Assembly: GCF_001894805.1 (NCBI RefSeq)
Contig: NZ_BCWX01000012.1
Span: forward strand, 1 to 64,000
Length of the DNA: 64,000 nucleotides
Source of the DNA: Rhodococcus globerulus NBRC 14531
GTDB lineage: Bacteria > Actinomycetota > Actinomycetes > Mycobacteriales > Mycobacteriaceae
Direction of reading: 5' to 3'
A model generated the notes under the pieces. The model made no database searches. It had not been told where the DNA came from and saw only the letters and a program-made list of their open reading frames with translations. The position numbers and the translations under genes were made by a program. Position 1 is the first letter of the stretch; every line of letters starts with the position of its first letter. Below, piece after piece: positions 43,591 through 52,846 of the stretch.

Positions 43591-45378
43591 TCAGGCGTAC
43601 AGATCCGTGATCGCACCCTTGTGTGCTTCGTGAATGATGTTTCGCTTGAGTTTGAGCGTCGGGGTCAGTTCGCCGCCCTCCTGGGTGAAGTCGACCTCGA
43701 GGATCGTGTACTTCTTGATCTGCTCCGGGTTCGAGACCTTCTTGTTCGCGTCCGCGACCGCGGAGTCGATTTCGGCGATCAGATCGGCATTCTTGATCAG
43801 ATCGGCGATGGGGCTTCCGGCCGGCAGGCCGTTGCGCTCGACCCAACCGGGCAGGGTTTCCAGGTCGAGTGTGATCAGTGCGCCGATGAATGGTTGGCCG
43901 TCACCGACCACGAGGCACTGGCTGATCAGAGCGTGAGCGCGGAGTGAATCCTCGAGACCGGCCGGTGCGACGTTCTTTCCGCCTGCGGTGACGATGATTT
44001 CTTTCTTGCGCCCGGTGATCGAGACGTAGCCTTCGTTGTCGATCGATCCGAGGTCACCGGTGTGGAACCAGCCGTCGATGATCGACTCTGCAGTGGCCTT
44101 CTCGTTGTGCCAGTAGCCGGCAAAGACCACCGGACCCTGCACCAGGAGTTCACCGTCGTCTGCGATGCGAGCGGCATGACCGTTGATCGGCTTGCCCACG
44201 GTTCCGACGCGCTGCGCGGCGGAGGTGTTGACCGTGATGGCGGCGCTGGTCTCGGTGAGGCCGTAGCCCTCGTAGATCGGGATGCCGACGCCACGGAAGA
44301 AGTGACCCAGGCGGGCTCCGAGTGCAGCGCCGCCGGAGACCGCACGTTCGCAGTCGCCGCCGAGGGCCGCACGCAGCTTCGAGTACACAAGCTTGTCGAA
44401 CACAGCGTGCTTGAGCTTGAGTGCGATGCCGGGGCCGCCCTTTTCGAGCGCTTCGCTGTACTCGATGGCCGTTGCTGCTGCCTTGTCGAAGATGCTGCCC
44501 TTGCCGCCGTCGACTGCCTTCTGGCGTGCCGAGTTGAACACCTTCTCGAATACTCGCGGAACCGAGAGAATGAAGGTCGGCTTGAACACGGCAAACTGCT
44601 CGAGGAGTGTCGTGAGGTCCGACGTGTGGCCAACGGTGACCTTGGAGTCGAAGGCGCCGAAGGAGATTGCCCGCGCGAAGACGTGAGCGAGCGGCAGGAA
44701 CATCAGGGTCTTCTTGCCGGGAACCATGGATTCCGGCATGGCCAGGCGGCACGCGGCGGACTCTGCGTAGAAGTTGGCGTGTGTCAGCTGGACGCCCTTG
44801 GGGCGGCCAGTGGTGCCGGAGGTGTAGATCAACGTTGCCGGCGATGCGGCCGTGACCTGGTGACGACGGGTTTCGAGTTCTTCGTCGGTGATTGCGGCAC
44901 CGCGACTCGTCAGGTCTTCGAGAGCGCCTGATTCGATGACGAGGACCTCACGAAGCGCCGCGGCGGCTTCGGTGACGTCCTTGATGTTCGTGGCGTGATC
45001 GGCAGTCTCGACGATCAGCAGAGACGTAGCCGAATCCTCGAGGATCCACTGCGCCTGATCGGGGGAAGAGGTTTCGTAAATGGCGACGGTGCAGCCGCCG
45101 GCTGTCCAGATCGCGTAGTCGGTGACAACCCACTCGTAGCGTGTTGCCGAGAGGATAGCGACGCGGTCGCCGAGCTCGACTCCGGACGCGATCAGCCCCT
45201 TCGCTACGGCCGAGACCTGCTTGGCGAATTCGGCTGCTGTGACATCGACCCACGCGCCGTTGACGAGTCGCTGGAACGGCACGAATGTGGGGTCTTCGCT
45301 GGCGTGCCGGAACACCGAATCCGCCATTGACGCGTTCTCCGGAATTGTGAACGTCTGTGGAACTGAAAACTCACGCAC
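43591..45378 (-). CDS. Long-chain fatty-acid--CoA ligase (FadD15-like)
   Basis: This 595-aa acyl-CoA synthetase has the complete P-loop TLIYTSGTTGRPKGVQLTHAN and the second motif YEGYGLTETSAAITV. The TGDLGSIDNEGYVSITGRKKE stretch marks the hinge, and a C-terminal domain ends with LTPTLKLKRNII. It activates long-chain fatty acids with ATP and CoA. The GTG start has GGAGGGG at ideal spacing and gives VREFSVPQTF; the ORF's earlier codons are upstream of that site. The gene is monocistronic. Confidence 0.92.
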   Translation of the reverse strand: MREFSVPQTFTIPENASMADSVFRHASEDPTFVPFQRLVNGAWVDVTAAEFAKQVSAVAKGLIASGVELGDRVAILSATRYEWVVTDYAIWTAGGCTVAIYETSSPDQAQWILEDSATSLLIVETADHATNIKDVTEAAAALREVLVIESGALEDLTSRGAAITDEELETRRHQVTAASPATLIYTSGTTGRPKGVQLTHANFYAESAACRLAMPESMVPGKKTLMFLPLAHVFARAISFGAFDSKVTVGHTSDLTTLLEQFAVFKPTFILSVPRVFEKVFNSARQKAVDGGKGSIFDKAAATAIEYSEALEKGGPGIALKLKHAVFDKLVYSKLRAALGGDCERAVSGGAALGARLGHFFRGVGIPIYEGYGLTETSAAITVNTSAAQRVGTVGKPINGHAARIADDGELLVQGPVVFAGYWHNEKATAESIIDGWFHTGDLGSIDNEGYVSITGRKKEIIVTAGGKNVAPAGLEDSLRAHALISQCLVVGDGQPFIGALITLDLETLPGWVERNGLPAGSPIADLIKNADLIAEIDSAVADANKKVSNPEQIKKYTILEVDFTQEGGELTPTLKLKRNIIHEAHKGAITDLYA

Positions 45379-45516
45379 TTTGACCCCTCCAGTGACTACC
45401 GATAACTTCGATGTGCATTGCATCACATTAGTCGTTATTTTGCACTGTCGTTACTATTCGGTAGATCCAGTTGGGCCCCGACCAGGGAATTAGTGTTACT
45501 CGATGTTGCGGGTTAC

Positions 45517-46215
45517 TTATGCGGCGCGCTCCAACGACCGCCCGTGGATCGACAGCCAGCGCCTGATTGCGTAGTCCAATCTGTCTGAATCCACTCCCAG
45601 TTGCTCCGCGGTTGCTGCGAGTATCTCGGCCGCGTCCGTCAGAGGTTCCGTCGTGCCGAGTGTTGTGCTGATGAACGTGTCGGCGGCGGTGCCCAGATCG
45701 GTGTGGGGGATACCTGCCAGCATCAGCAGATGTGCCCAGGTGACTTCCGCGTCGTCGCCGCACGCTTCGGTCCACGCTTGCCGGACGGCGTCGAGTGAGT
45801 GATCGGAATCAGCGGCGGCGAGAAGATCTTCGACAGAGTTGATGTGCAGGTGATGCAAGCGCTCGGCGACCTGCTGGATGTGTCGTGCCTCGATCGGAAC
45901 GCCGGTCGCGGTGTATCGACGCTTGTACGAGCCGATCTTGCCGGCCCATTGGTCGGAACTGCCCGCTTCCTCGAAGGTTCGGAGGAGTTCACGTGCGCCG
46001 TCGGTCACTGGTAAGGATTCACGAGCTTGCCGGTAGGCGAGGTACCGGTCGACGACGGCAACTTCGCTGTGGCCGCAACTGGACTGCACGGACTCGATGA
46101 TGCACAGGGCCAGGCTCGCGCGGTAGGCGTCGGAAGCCACCCATGCAGAGGGGTCGCCTAATCGGTCGCGGCATGCTGCTGCGACTACGTCGACGGTATC
46201 GGTCGAGATGCTCAC
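45517..46215 (-). CDS. Uncharacterised actinobacterial protein with HhH-GPD-like features
   Basis: This 232-aa soluble protein is not recognised with certainty. It starts at a GTG five bases after GGAGG. It is mainly helical, with DVVAAACRDRLGDPSAW near the start and VTWAHLLMLAGIPHTDLGTAADTFI near residues 165-189. The latter resembles the helix-hairpin-helix core of DNA-glycosylase-like proteins, but no catalytic Lys/Asp pair can be identified confidently. Related rhodococcal proteins are sometimes labelled HhH-GPD or heme peroxidase; I would trust neither label without structure comparison. Confidence 0.6.
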   Translation of the reverse strand: MSISTDTVDVVAAACRDRLGDPSAWVASDAYRASLALCIIESVQSSCGHSEVAVVDRYLAYRQARESLPVTDGARELLRTFEEAGSSDQWAGKIGSYKRRYTATGVPIEARHIQQVAERLHHLHINSVEDLLAAADSDHSLDAVRQAWTEACGDDAEVTWAHLLMLAGIPHTDLGTAADTFISTTLGTTEPLTDAAEILAATAEQLGVDSDRLDYAIRRWLSIHGRSLERAA

Positions 46216-46323
46216 GATGTCCTCCAGAAAACTGCCTGTGTCGTTTCTGCTCCACACGGGCTATCGGCACCGAGGCGCAAAATGTTGCACACATCACACA
46301 AGTTTTCTGAAAAGTCGAGAAGT

Positions 46324-46965
46324 TCATCCTTCGAGCAGGTCAACGACCTCGGAGTCGGTCAGCTGATGGAAGTCGTCGAAGGCCGCGCCGACCCCACCGA
46401 GTATCGCCGGAACGAAGGGACATATGACGCGGTCGGCCGAATCGGCAAGCAGGCGGATCGATTCCGGTGATGCGACGGGGACGGCAACGATCACTCCCGT
46501 TGCACCCTGCGCCCTGGCACATGCCGACGCCACAGCGGCACTCGCTCCCGTCGCCATTCCGTCGTCGACGATGACGGCCGTTCGCCCGCTGAGCGGAACT
46601 GCCGGGCGGCCGGCCCGGAGGAGGTGTGCCCGACGCTCGAGTTCTGCTCGCTCGGACTCTTCGACCCGCGCCAGCGCTTGCGGTGATACCCGCTCGGCGG
46701 CAATCACGTCGTGGTTGAGTACGCGGGTGTCACCTTCGCCGATGGCACCGAGAGCCAGTTCGGGATTTCGGGGGGAGCCGAGTTTGCGTACTACGAGGAT
46801 GTCGAGCGGTGCATCCAGCGCCGACGCGACCTCGACCGCGACAGGAACGCCGCCGCGCGGCAGTCCGAGAACGACGGGATCGTGGAGTCGCGCGGCGTCC
46901 AGCGACCGGGCGAACATCGCAGCGAGGGCCCGGCCTGCGGCAAATCGGTCTCGGTACTGTGCCAT
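46324..46965 (-). CDS. Phosphoribosyltransferase-family protein
   Basis: This 213-aa protein has a type I PRTase fold. The PRPP loop is AVIVDDGMATGASAAVA at about 130-146. GLPRGGVPVAVEVASALDAPLDILVVRKLGSP lies upstream. Proteins of this kind occur alone or fused to dienelactone-hydrolase or erythromycin-esterase-like domains, and their substrate is unknown. It is monocistronic, 55 bases downstream of the nitrilase-family gene on the same strand. Confidence 0.83.
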   Translation of the reverse strand: MAQYRDRFAAGRALAAMFARSLDAARLHDPVVLGLPRGGVPVAVEVASALDAPLDILVVRKLGSPRNPELALGAIGEGDTRVLNHDVIAAERVSPQALARVEESERAELERRAHLLRAGRPAVPLSGRTAVIVDDGMATGASAAVASACARAQGATGVIVAVPVASPESIRLLADSADRVICPFVPAILGGVGAAFDDFHQLTDSEVVDLLEG

Positions 46966-47020
46966 AGCTGTCCTGATTGAGGTGTGACCTCGATACTTCC
47001 GACGCTACTCGGTTCTCCCG

Positions 47021-47848
47021 TCACCGTTCGGTAACTGTGAACCGACGCAGTGAGAGGGCGGGATTCTTTTCGCGGACCTCGTCGATTCGCCTGCGGCTGA
47101 CCTGCGCGGTCGCCACACCCACCTGCTCGCCGAGAGAGCACAGCACCACACCCATGGGGTCGACGATCATGCTGGCACCGGCGCCGCCGCGGGCGCTTTG
47201 ATCCGCTGCGGCGATGTACATGGTGTTCTCGATCGCGCGCGCTCGGATCAGCGTGGTCCAGTGGTCTTCCTTCAACGGCCCGGGTACCCACTGCGCCGGT
47301 AGGAGCAGGACGTCAGCACCGGCGTCGACGATCCTGCGGGTGACTTCGGGGAACCGGAGGTCGTAGCAGGTCTGGAGCCCGAATGTGAAGCCGTCGCACT
47401 GAAAGGTCTGTGGGTCCTCGATCTGGCCAGGCGCGATCACTGCCGATTCGAGGTAGCCGAACGCGTCGTAGAGGTGAAGCTTGCGATACGTGGCAACCAA
47501 TTCGCCGCGCGGGTCCATCGCGACAAGCGTGTTGGAGATCCTGCTCACGTTGGGCAGACGTTCGTTCATTCCGGCGACGACGAAGATCCCGAACTCCGCG
47601 GCAATGGCGGACAGCCCGGTTCCGAAGTCACCGCCGAGGTCCTCGGCGGACTCGATCAGGCGCTCGTCGCTGCGCGGCGGCGTGAACATCGAGTACTCGG
47701 GAGCGACCAGCACTTTTGCACCCTGACCAGCGGCATCGGACGCCAGAGTGCGCAGTGACTTCAGGTTCGCCTCCTTGTTCATGTCGGGGGCGAACTGGGC
47801 AACGGCAACGACGGTCCGAGAGGGGCTGTTGGCGGCGTCTTCAGTCAT
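47021..47848 (-). CDS. Carbon-nitrogen hydrolase (nitrilase superfamily amidase)
   Basis: This 275-aa amidase has the Glu-Lys-Cys triad: Glu in KVLVAPEYSMF, Lys in ATYRKLHLYDAFGY and Cys in FGLQTCYDLRFPEV. Size and motifs fit the omega-amidase/deaminated-glutathione-amidase branch, though that reading is only by resemblance. The ATG giving MTEDAANSPS was used. It is divergent from deaD. It may form an operon with the phosphoribosyltransferase. Confidence 0.86.
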   Translation of the reverse strand: MTEDAANSPSRTVVAVAQFAPDMNKEANLKSLRTLASDAAGQGAKVLVAPEYSMFTPPRSDERLIESAEDLGGDFGTGLSAIAAEFGIFVVAGMNERLPNVSRISNTLVAMDPRGELVATYRKLHLYDAFGYLESAVIAPGQIEDPQTFQCDGFTFGLQTCYDLRFPEVTRRIVDAGADVLLLPAQWVPGPLKEDHWTTLIRARAIENTMYIAAADQSARGGAGASMIVDPMGVVLCSLGEQVGVATAQVSRRRIDEVREKNPALSLRRFTVTER

Positions 47849-47950
47849 GCTTCTTACGCTAGGCGAAACGCCCGGTGAACGCGGATGCACCGGAATAGTT
47901 CAGCAGGTCGGTTCTCGTGTCTATACTCCTTCGGCTAAACTGCTGGTCAA

Positions 47951-49714
47951 ATGAGTGATATTGAGCGTGACCCCGAACCCCCAACATTTGCCGACCTCGA
48001 CATCGATGATCGGGTACTGAAGGCACTGTCTGACGTGGGCTACGAGTCGCCCTCGCCGATCCAGGCTGCCACCATTCCGCCGCTGCTCGAAGGCAAGGAC
48101 GTCGTCGGACTTGCCCAGACCGGTACCGGTAAGACCGCGGCCTTCGCGGTTCCCGTCCTGTCGCGGATCGACACGTCGATCAAGCAGACGCAGGCACTGG
48201 TGCTGGCTCCGACACGTGAGCTCGCGTTGCAGGTTGCCGAGGCATTCGGCAAGTACTCCGCGCACATCCCCGGCCTTAACGTCCTGCCGATCTACGGCGG
48301 CCAGAGCTACGGTGTCCAGCTGTCCGGCCTGCGGCGCGGCGCGCACGTTGTGGTCGGTACGCCCGGTCGTGTCATCGACCACCTCGAAAAGGGCACTCTG
48401 GACCTGACCAACCTCAAGTACCTCGTTCTCGACGAGGCCGACGAGATGCTGAAGATGGGTTTCCAGGAGGACGTCGAGCGCATCCTCCGCGACACCCCCA
48501 GCGAGAAGCAGGTTGCCCTGTTCTCCGCGACGATGCCCGGTTCCATCCGCCGCATCTCGAAGCAGTACCTGAACAACCCGGTCGAGATCACGGTCAAGTC
48601 CAAGACCTCGACGGCGTCGAACATCACGCAGCGCTACATCCAGGTCGCGCACCAGCGCAAGCTCGACGCGTTGACCCGTGTCCTCGAGGTCGAGGCCTTC
48701 GAGGCGATGATCATCTTCGTCCGCACCAAGCAGGCCACCGAAGAGCTGGCAGAAAAGCTGCGCGCTCGCGGGCACTCCGCTGCCGCCATCAACGGTGACA
48801 TCGTGCAGACGCAGCGTGAGCGGACCATCGGTCAGCTCAAGAACGGTGCACTCGACATCCTCGTGGCCACCGACGTCGCTGCGCGTGGCCTGGATGTCGA
48901 CCGCATCTCGCATGTCGTGAACTACGACATCCCGCACGACACCGAGTCATACGTCCACCGCATCGGCCGTACGGGTCGCGCCGGACGCCAGGGTGACGCT
49001 CTGCTGTTCGTCGCTCCGCGTGAGCGTCATCTGCTCAAGTCCATCGAAAAGGCAACCCGCCAGCCCCTGGCCGAGATGCAGTTGCCCAGCGTCGACGACG
49101 TGAACGCGCAGCGTGTTTCCAAGTTCGGTGACTCCATCACCGAGAGCCTGGCATCCGAGAACCTGGCGCTGTTCCGCAAGATGATCGAGGACTACGACCA
49201 GGAACACGATGTTCCGCTCATCGACATCGCTGCCGCCTTGGCAGTGCAGTCGCGTGACGGCGACGCCTTCCTGCTCGCTCCCGAGCCGCCGGCACCGCCG
49301 CGTCGTGAGCGTGAGCCGCGCGAACCGCGTCCGCCGCGCCGATTCGACGACGGTCCGGCTCCGCGTTCGCGTGGACCCGAGGGCCAGGAGTTGGCGGCGT
49401 ACCGCATCGCGGTCGGTAAGCGTCATCGCGTAGTGCCGGGTGCCATCGTCGGTGCCATCGCCAACGAGGGCGGCTTGCGTCGCAGCGACTTCGGACACAT
49501 CAGCATTCGTCCCGATCACTCCATCGTGGAGTTGCCGGCAGATCTGTCCAACGAGACCCTCGAGGCTCTGCGACGGACGCGTATCTCCGGCGTCCTGATC
49601 CAGTTGCAGCCTGACTTCGGCCCGCCGCAGGGACGCCCGAGCGGCCGCGGTGGTCGTGACGACCGTGGTGGACGCGACAGTCGGGGTGGCGGACGCGATC
49701 GCTACGACAGCTGA
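47951..49714 (+). CDS. deaD: DEAD-box RNA helicase DeaD/CsdA
   Basis: This 587-aa ATP-dependent RNA helicase takes part in ribosome assembly and cold adaptation. Motifs are in order: the Q motif YESPSPIQAATIP, motif I AQTGTGKT, PTRELALQ, motif II DEADEM, motif III SAT and motif VI HRIGRTGRAGR. A DbpA-like RNA-binding domain covers about 470-555, followed by an RGG-rich tail (GGRDDRGGRDSRGG). It ends at a strong terminator. Together with kgd and the nuclease-helicase it matches the Rv1248c-Rv1253 gene set of M. tuberculosis as I recall it. Confidence 0.94.
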   Translation: MSDIERDPEPPTFADLDIDDRVLKALSDVGYESPSPIQAATIPPLLEGKDVVGLAQTGTGKTAAFAVPVLSRIDTSIKQTQALVLAPTRELALQVAEAFGKYSAHIPGLNVLPIYGGQSYGVQLSGLRRGAHVVVGTPGRVIDHLEKGTLDLTNLKYLVLDEADEMLKMGFQEDVERILRDTPSEKQVALFSATMPGSIRRISKQYLNNPVEITVKSKTSTASNITQRYIQVAHQRKLDALTRVLEVEAFEAMIIFVRTKQATEELAEKLRARGHSAAAINGDIVQTQRERTIGQLKNGALDILVATDVAARGLDVDRISHVVNYDIPHDTESYVHRIGRTGRAGRQGDALLFVAPRERHLLKSIEKATRQPLAEMQLPSVDDVNAQRVSKFGDSITESLASENLALFRKMIEDYDQEHDVPLIDIAAALAVQSRDGDAFLLAPEPPAPPRREREPREPRPPRRFDDGPAPRSRGPEGQELAAYRIAVGKRHRVVPGAIVGAIANEGGLRRSDFGHISIRPDHSIVELPADLSNETLEALRRTRISGVLIQLQPDFGPPQGRPSGRGGRDDRGGRDSRGGGRDRYDS

Positions 49715-49733
49715 TCTTCGTCTCGAAAACTAA

Positions 49734-49775
49734 CAGGCGCTGCTCCCCGTTCAAGGGGAGCAGCGCCTGTTTTTT
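49734..49775 (+). terminator. Rho-independent terminator of deaD
   Basis: CAGGCGCTGCTCCCC pairs perfectly with GGGGAGCAGCGCCTG around six bases and is followed by TTTTTT. This is the strongest terminator in the window. Confidence 0.95.
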
Positions 49776-49791
49776 GTAGCCTGTTTCTGTA

Positions 49792-51690
49792 TCAGAGGGT
49801 GCTGGGCTCGAGATCGTGGGAATCTTTACTGCCGGTGTTGAATTGGGTTCGGTACAGCTCGGCGTACCGACCGCTGTGAGCGAGCAGTTCGGTGTGCGTT
49901 CCGCGCTCGATGATGCGGCCCGCTTCGACGACCAGGATGAGATCGGCCGCGCGAATGGTGGACAGGCGGTGCGCGATCACGACTGCTGTCCGGCCGGCAA
50001 GAGCTTCACCGAGTGCTTCCTGAACCGCAGCTTCGGAGGTCGAATCCAGATGGGCGGTGGCTTCGTCGAGGATGACAACGCGAGGTTGGGCGAGCAACAA
50101 CCGCGCGATGGTCAGGCGTTGACGCTCACCGCCGGAGAGACGGTAGCCGCGCTCGCCGACAACCGTGTCGAGTCCTTCCGGCAGTGACGCGACCAGAGCG
50201 GTGAGGCGCGCTCGCTCGAGGACCTCGCGGAGTTCGGTCTCGGATGCACCAGGTCGTGCGAGTAGCAGGTTGGACCGGAGACTCTCGTGGAACAGGTGCC
50301 CGTCCTGGGTGACCATACCGACAGTTTCGCGAATGGAATCGGCGCTGAGGTCGCGAACGTCGACGCCGGCGAGTTCGACGGAACCTGAATCCACGTCGTA
50401 GAGGCGCGGAATCATTTGGGCGATGGTGGATTTACCGGCACCGGATGTTCCGACGAGCGCAACCATCTGGCCGGCTTCGGTGCGGAAGGACAGTTCATGG
50501 AGTACGTTCTCGCCGCCGCGGCTGTCGAGAATCGCCACTTCTTCGAGCGATGCGAGGGACACTTTGTCCGCCGACGGATATGCGAACTTCACGTTCTTGA
50601 ACTCGACGGACACGGGCCCGTCCGGTACAGCGACAGCGTTGGGCTTCTCGGTGATCAACGGCGCGAGATCGAGTATTTCGAAGACTCGCTCGAAACTGAC
50701 GAGGGCGCTCATGACGTCCATTCGGGCGCTCGCGAGAGCCGTCAGCGGGGAGTACAGCCGAGTCAGCAGCAACGCCATCGAGACAACGGCACCGGCGTCC
50801 AACTGCCCGCGCAAGGCGTAGTAGCCGCCGAGGCCGTAGACGAGGGCTAGAGCCAAGGCTGAGACGAGCGTCAGGGCCGTGACGAAAACGGACTGAAGCA
50901 TGGCCGTCCGCACGCCGATGTTGCGCACGCGTCGGGCACGCACCGCGAACTCGACCGACTCTTGTGTCGGGCGTCCGAACAGTTTGACCAGCGTTGCGCC
51001 CGGCGCCGAGAAACGCTCGGTCATCTGGGTGCTCATCACCGAATTATGGTTGGCGGCTTCACGATTGAGAGCCGCCAGCCGGGCACCCATGCGCCTGGCC
51101 GGAATCACGAAGATCGGCAGGAGCAGTAGTGCGAGGACGGTGATCTGCCAGGAGATCCCGAGCATGACGATCAGCGTGATCACCAGCGTGACCAGATTGC
51201 TGACCACTCCGGACAGGGTGTCACTGAACGCGCGTTGGGCGCCGATGACGTCGTTGTTGAGGCGGCTGACCAAAGCTCCCGTGCGCGTGCGGGTGAAGAA
51301 CGCGATAGGCATTTTCTGGACGTGGTCGAACACCGTGGTCCGCAGGAGCAAGATCAGGTCTTCGCCGATACTCGCGGAGAGCCAGCGCGTCAGCAGTCCG
51401 AGTGCGGCTTCGAGAATCGCCACAATCGCGATCAACACCGCCAGGATGACCACAACCTTGACGGCGTCGCCGCCGACTATCGCGTTGACCACCCGGCCTG
51501 CCAGGACCGGTGTTGCGACGGCGAGTGCCGCCGTCACCACGCTCAGAAGGAGGTACCAGCTGAGGTTGCGTTTCTGCGGAATCGCGAACGTCGCGATTCT
51601 TTTCAGCGTCGCCTTCGAAAAAGGCCGCTTGTCGTCTTGCGCGTGCATCGCGTTGTACATAGCGTTCCACGCGGTGACTTCCATACTCAT
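49792..51690 (-). CDS. ABC exporter half-transporter (membrane domain fused to ATPase)
   Basis: This 632-aa protein has a type IV exporter architecture. Six membrane helices lie at about residues 40-340. The ATPase carries GTSGAGKST, the signature LSGGERQRL and VVILDEATAHLDS with a normal catalytic Glu. It would act as a homodimer to export lipids or drugs. The 38 N-terminal residues before the first helix are hydrophilic. It converges on the deaD terminator, and a lipoprotein gene lies upstream on the same strand. Confidence 0.9.
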   Translation of the reverse strand: MSMEVTAWNAMYNAMHAQDDKRPFSKATLKRIATFAIPQKRNLSWYLLLSVVTAALAVATPVLAGRVVNAIVGGDAVKVVVILAVLIAIVAILEAALGLLTRWLSASIGEDLILLLRTTVFDHVQKMPIAFFTRTRTGALVSRLNNDVIGAQRAFSDTLSGVVSNLVTLVITLIVMLGISWQITVLALLLLPIFVIPARRMGARLAALNREAANHNSVMSTQMTERFSAPGATLVKLFGRPTQESVEFAVRARRVRNIGVRTAMLQSVFVTALTLVSALALALVYGLGGYYALRGQLDAGAVVSMALLLTRLYSPLTALASARMDVMSALVSFERVFEILDLAPLITEKPNAVAVPDGPVSVEFKNVKFAYPSADKVSLASLEEVAILDSRGGENVLHELSFRTEAGQMVALVGTSGAGKSTIAQMIPRLYDVDSGSVELAGVDVRDLSADSIRETVGMVTQDGHLFHESLRSNLLLARPGASETELREVLERARLTALVASLPEGLDTVVGERGYRLSGGERQRLTIARLLLAQPRVVILDEATAHLDSTSEAAVQEALGEALAGRTAVVIAHRLSTIRAADLILVVEAGRIIERGTHTELLAHSGRYAELYRTQFNTGSKDSHDLEPSTL

Positions 51691-51779
51691 GTGTCAGGCC
51701 CTTCGGTCGCCGGCCACGAAGATTACGCGGCCGGTACGACACGAAGGTAAAACCTCGAGTGTGCTTGAGGTCAAGCCCA

Positions 51780-52367
51780 CTACTTGGCTACGTCTACCAC
51801 CACACGCGTGGGGTTCGTCAGCAGCGTCACCGAGAATGGCTGCTTTTCCGTTACGCCGACGAACGACTGTGTGACACCTTCGAAGACCGACGACCCGTTG
51901 ACTTCGGTGACAACTCCACCAGCGATTCCGGGGACGGGGTTCGGGCCGGAGTACTGTTCCACGCCGCTGTCGAACGGGTAGGCGGAACCGTCGATCAGCA
52001 CCTGGATTATTGCGCCGCCGGCAATCTCCATGGGCTTGCCGCTGCCTTCTTGAACAGCCGCGTCGACGTACTTGACGCGCCATCCGGGGGTTCCGGTTCC
52101 ACCCATCTCGTACACGACGCGGTCGAAGTTCTCGTGCGAGCCGATCCGGACGTCGGTGACGGTCAGCTTCGATTCTGCGACGGCTGCGGCGGTTTTGTCC
52201 GAGCTGTCGGTTGGCGCGGGTTCTGCGGCTGCGGCGCTCGTGGTCGCGGAGACCGAGGTGGTGACGGCGGTCGGTGTGGTCTCTGCGGTCTGTGAGCACG
52301 CGGTCAGGCCGGCCCCCACGATGATGGCAGCGATGGCGGCAACTGATTTAGTCCGGTTCGTTGTCAT
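51780..52367 (-). CDS. Lipoprotein with AMIN-like domain
   Basis: This 195-aa lipoprotein has a signal peptide with lipobox LTAC (Cys 24). A Ser/Thr/Ala-rich linker spans about 26-60. A beta-rich domain follows: LTVTDVRIGSHENFDRVVYEMGG, then TLLTNPTRVVVDVAK at the C-terminus. The last elements match AMIN-like beta-sandwich domains that bind cell-wall or surface components. It lies about 90 bases upstream of the ABC exporter on the same strand. The function is unknown. Confidence 0.8.
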   Translation of the reverse strand: MTTNRTKSVAAIAAIIVGAGLTACSQTAETTPTAVTTSVSATTSAAAAEPAPTDSSDKTAAAVAESKLTVTDVRIGSHENFDRVVYEMGGTGTPGWRVKYVDAAVQEGSGKPMEIAGGAIIQVLIDGSAYPFDSGVEQYSGPNPVPGIAGGVVTEVNGSSVFEGVTQSFVGVTEKQPFSVTLLTNPTRVVVDVAK

Positions 52368-52422
52368 GGTTCGATCGTAGGACTCTCAGTCCGTGGCTCT
52401 GCGACGGCGTGCGCGGAGTTAC

Positions 52423-52824
52423 CTAACCGATATCGCCGTCGACGTAGAGCCAGCGGCCGTCGATTCGAGCAAATCTGCTGCGCTCGTGGAGGTTTCCGCG
52501 TTCGGTCCCGTAGGAGTAGTGGGCGCGGAATTCGACTGTGCCGTCGGAATCGAACAGGCTTCCGCGCTCGGTGGAAAGAATCTCGAGCCCGGTCCAACGC
52601 TGGTGCGGGTCCAGATCCAATGTGGCGGGACGGTGATCGGGATGCCAGGTCCGTTTCAGATAGTCGGTGTCCATGAGGGCAAATGCCGTGTACCTCGAGC
52701 GCATGAGAGTTTCAGCGGTCGGTGCGGACGCACCACCCTCGAGATATTTGCCGCAGCAGTCGGCGACGGAATTGCCGGTGCCACACGGGCAGAGTTGGGC
52801 GGTAATGGGGCGGCGTGAGGTCAC
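52423..52824 (-). CDS. YchJ-family protein with SEC-C zinc motif
   Basis: This 133-aa protein starts at a GTG giving VTSRRPITAQ. The SEC-C-type cluster CPCGTGNSVADCCGKYLEG at about 12-30 provides zinc ligands. The rest fits the YchJ/UPF0225 NTF2-like domain, with MRSRYTAFALMDTDYLKRTWHP and ending RWLYVDGDIG. A longer frame of 39 more residues has no family likeness and overlaps the neighbouring gene. No biochemical role is established for the family that I know of. Confidence 0.88.
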   Translation of the reverse strand: MTSRRPITAQLCPCGTGNSVADCCGKYLEGGASAPTAETLMRSRYTAFALMDTDYLKRTWHPDHRPATLDLDPHQRWTGLEILSTERGSLFDSDGTVEFRAHYSYGTERGNLHERSRFARIDGRWLYVDGDIG

Positions 52825-52846
52825 CACCCCATTACAGCACGCGAGC

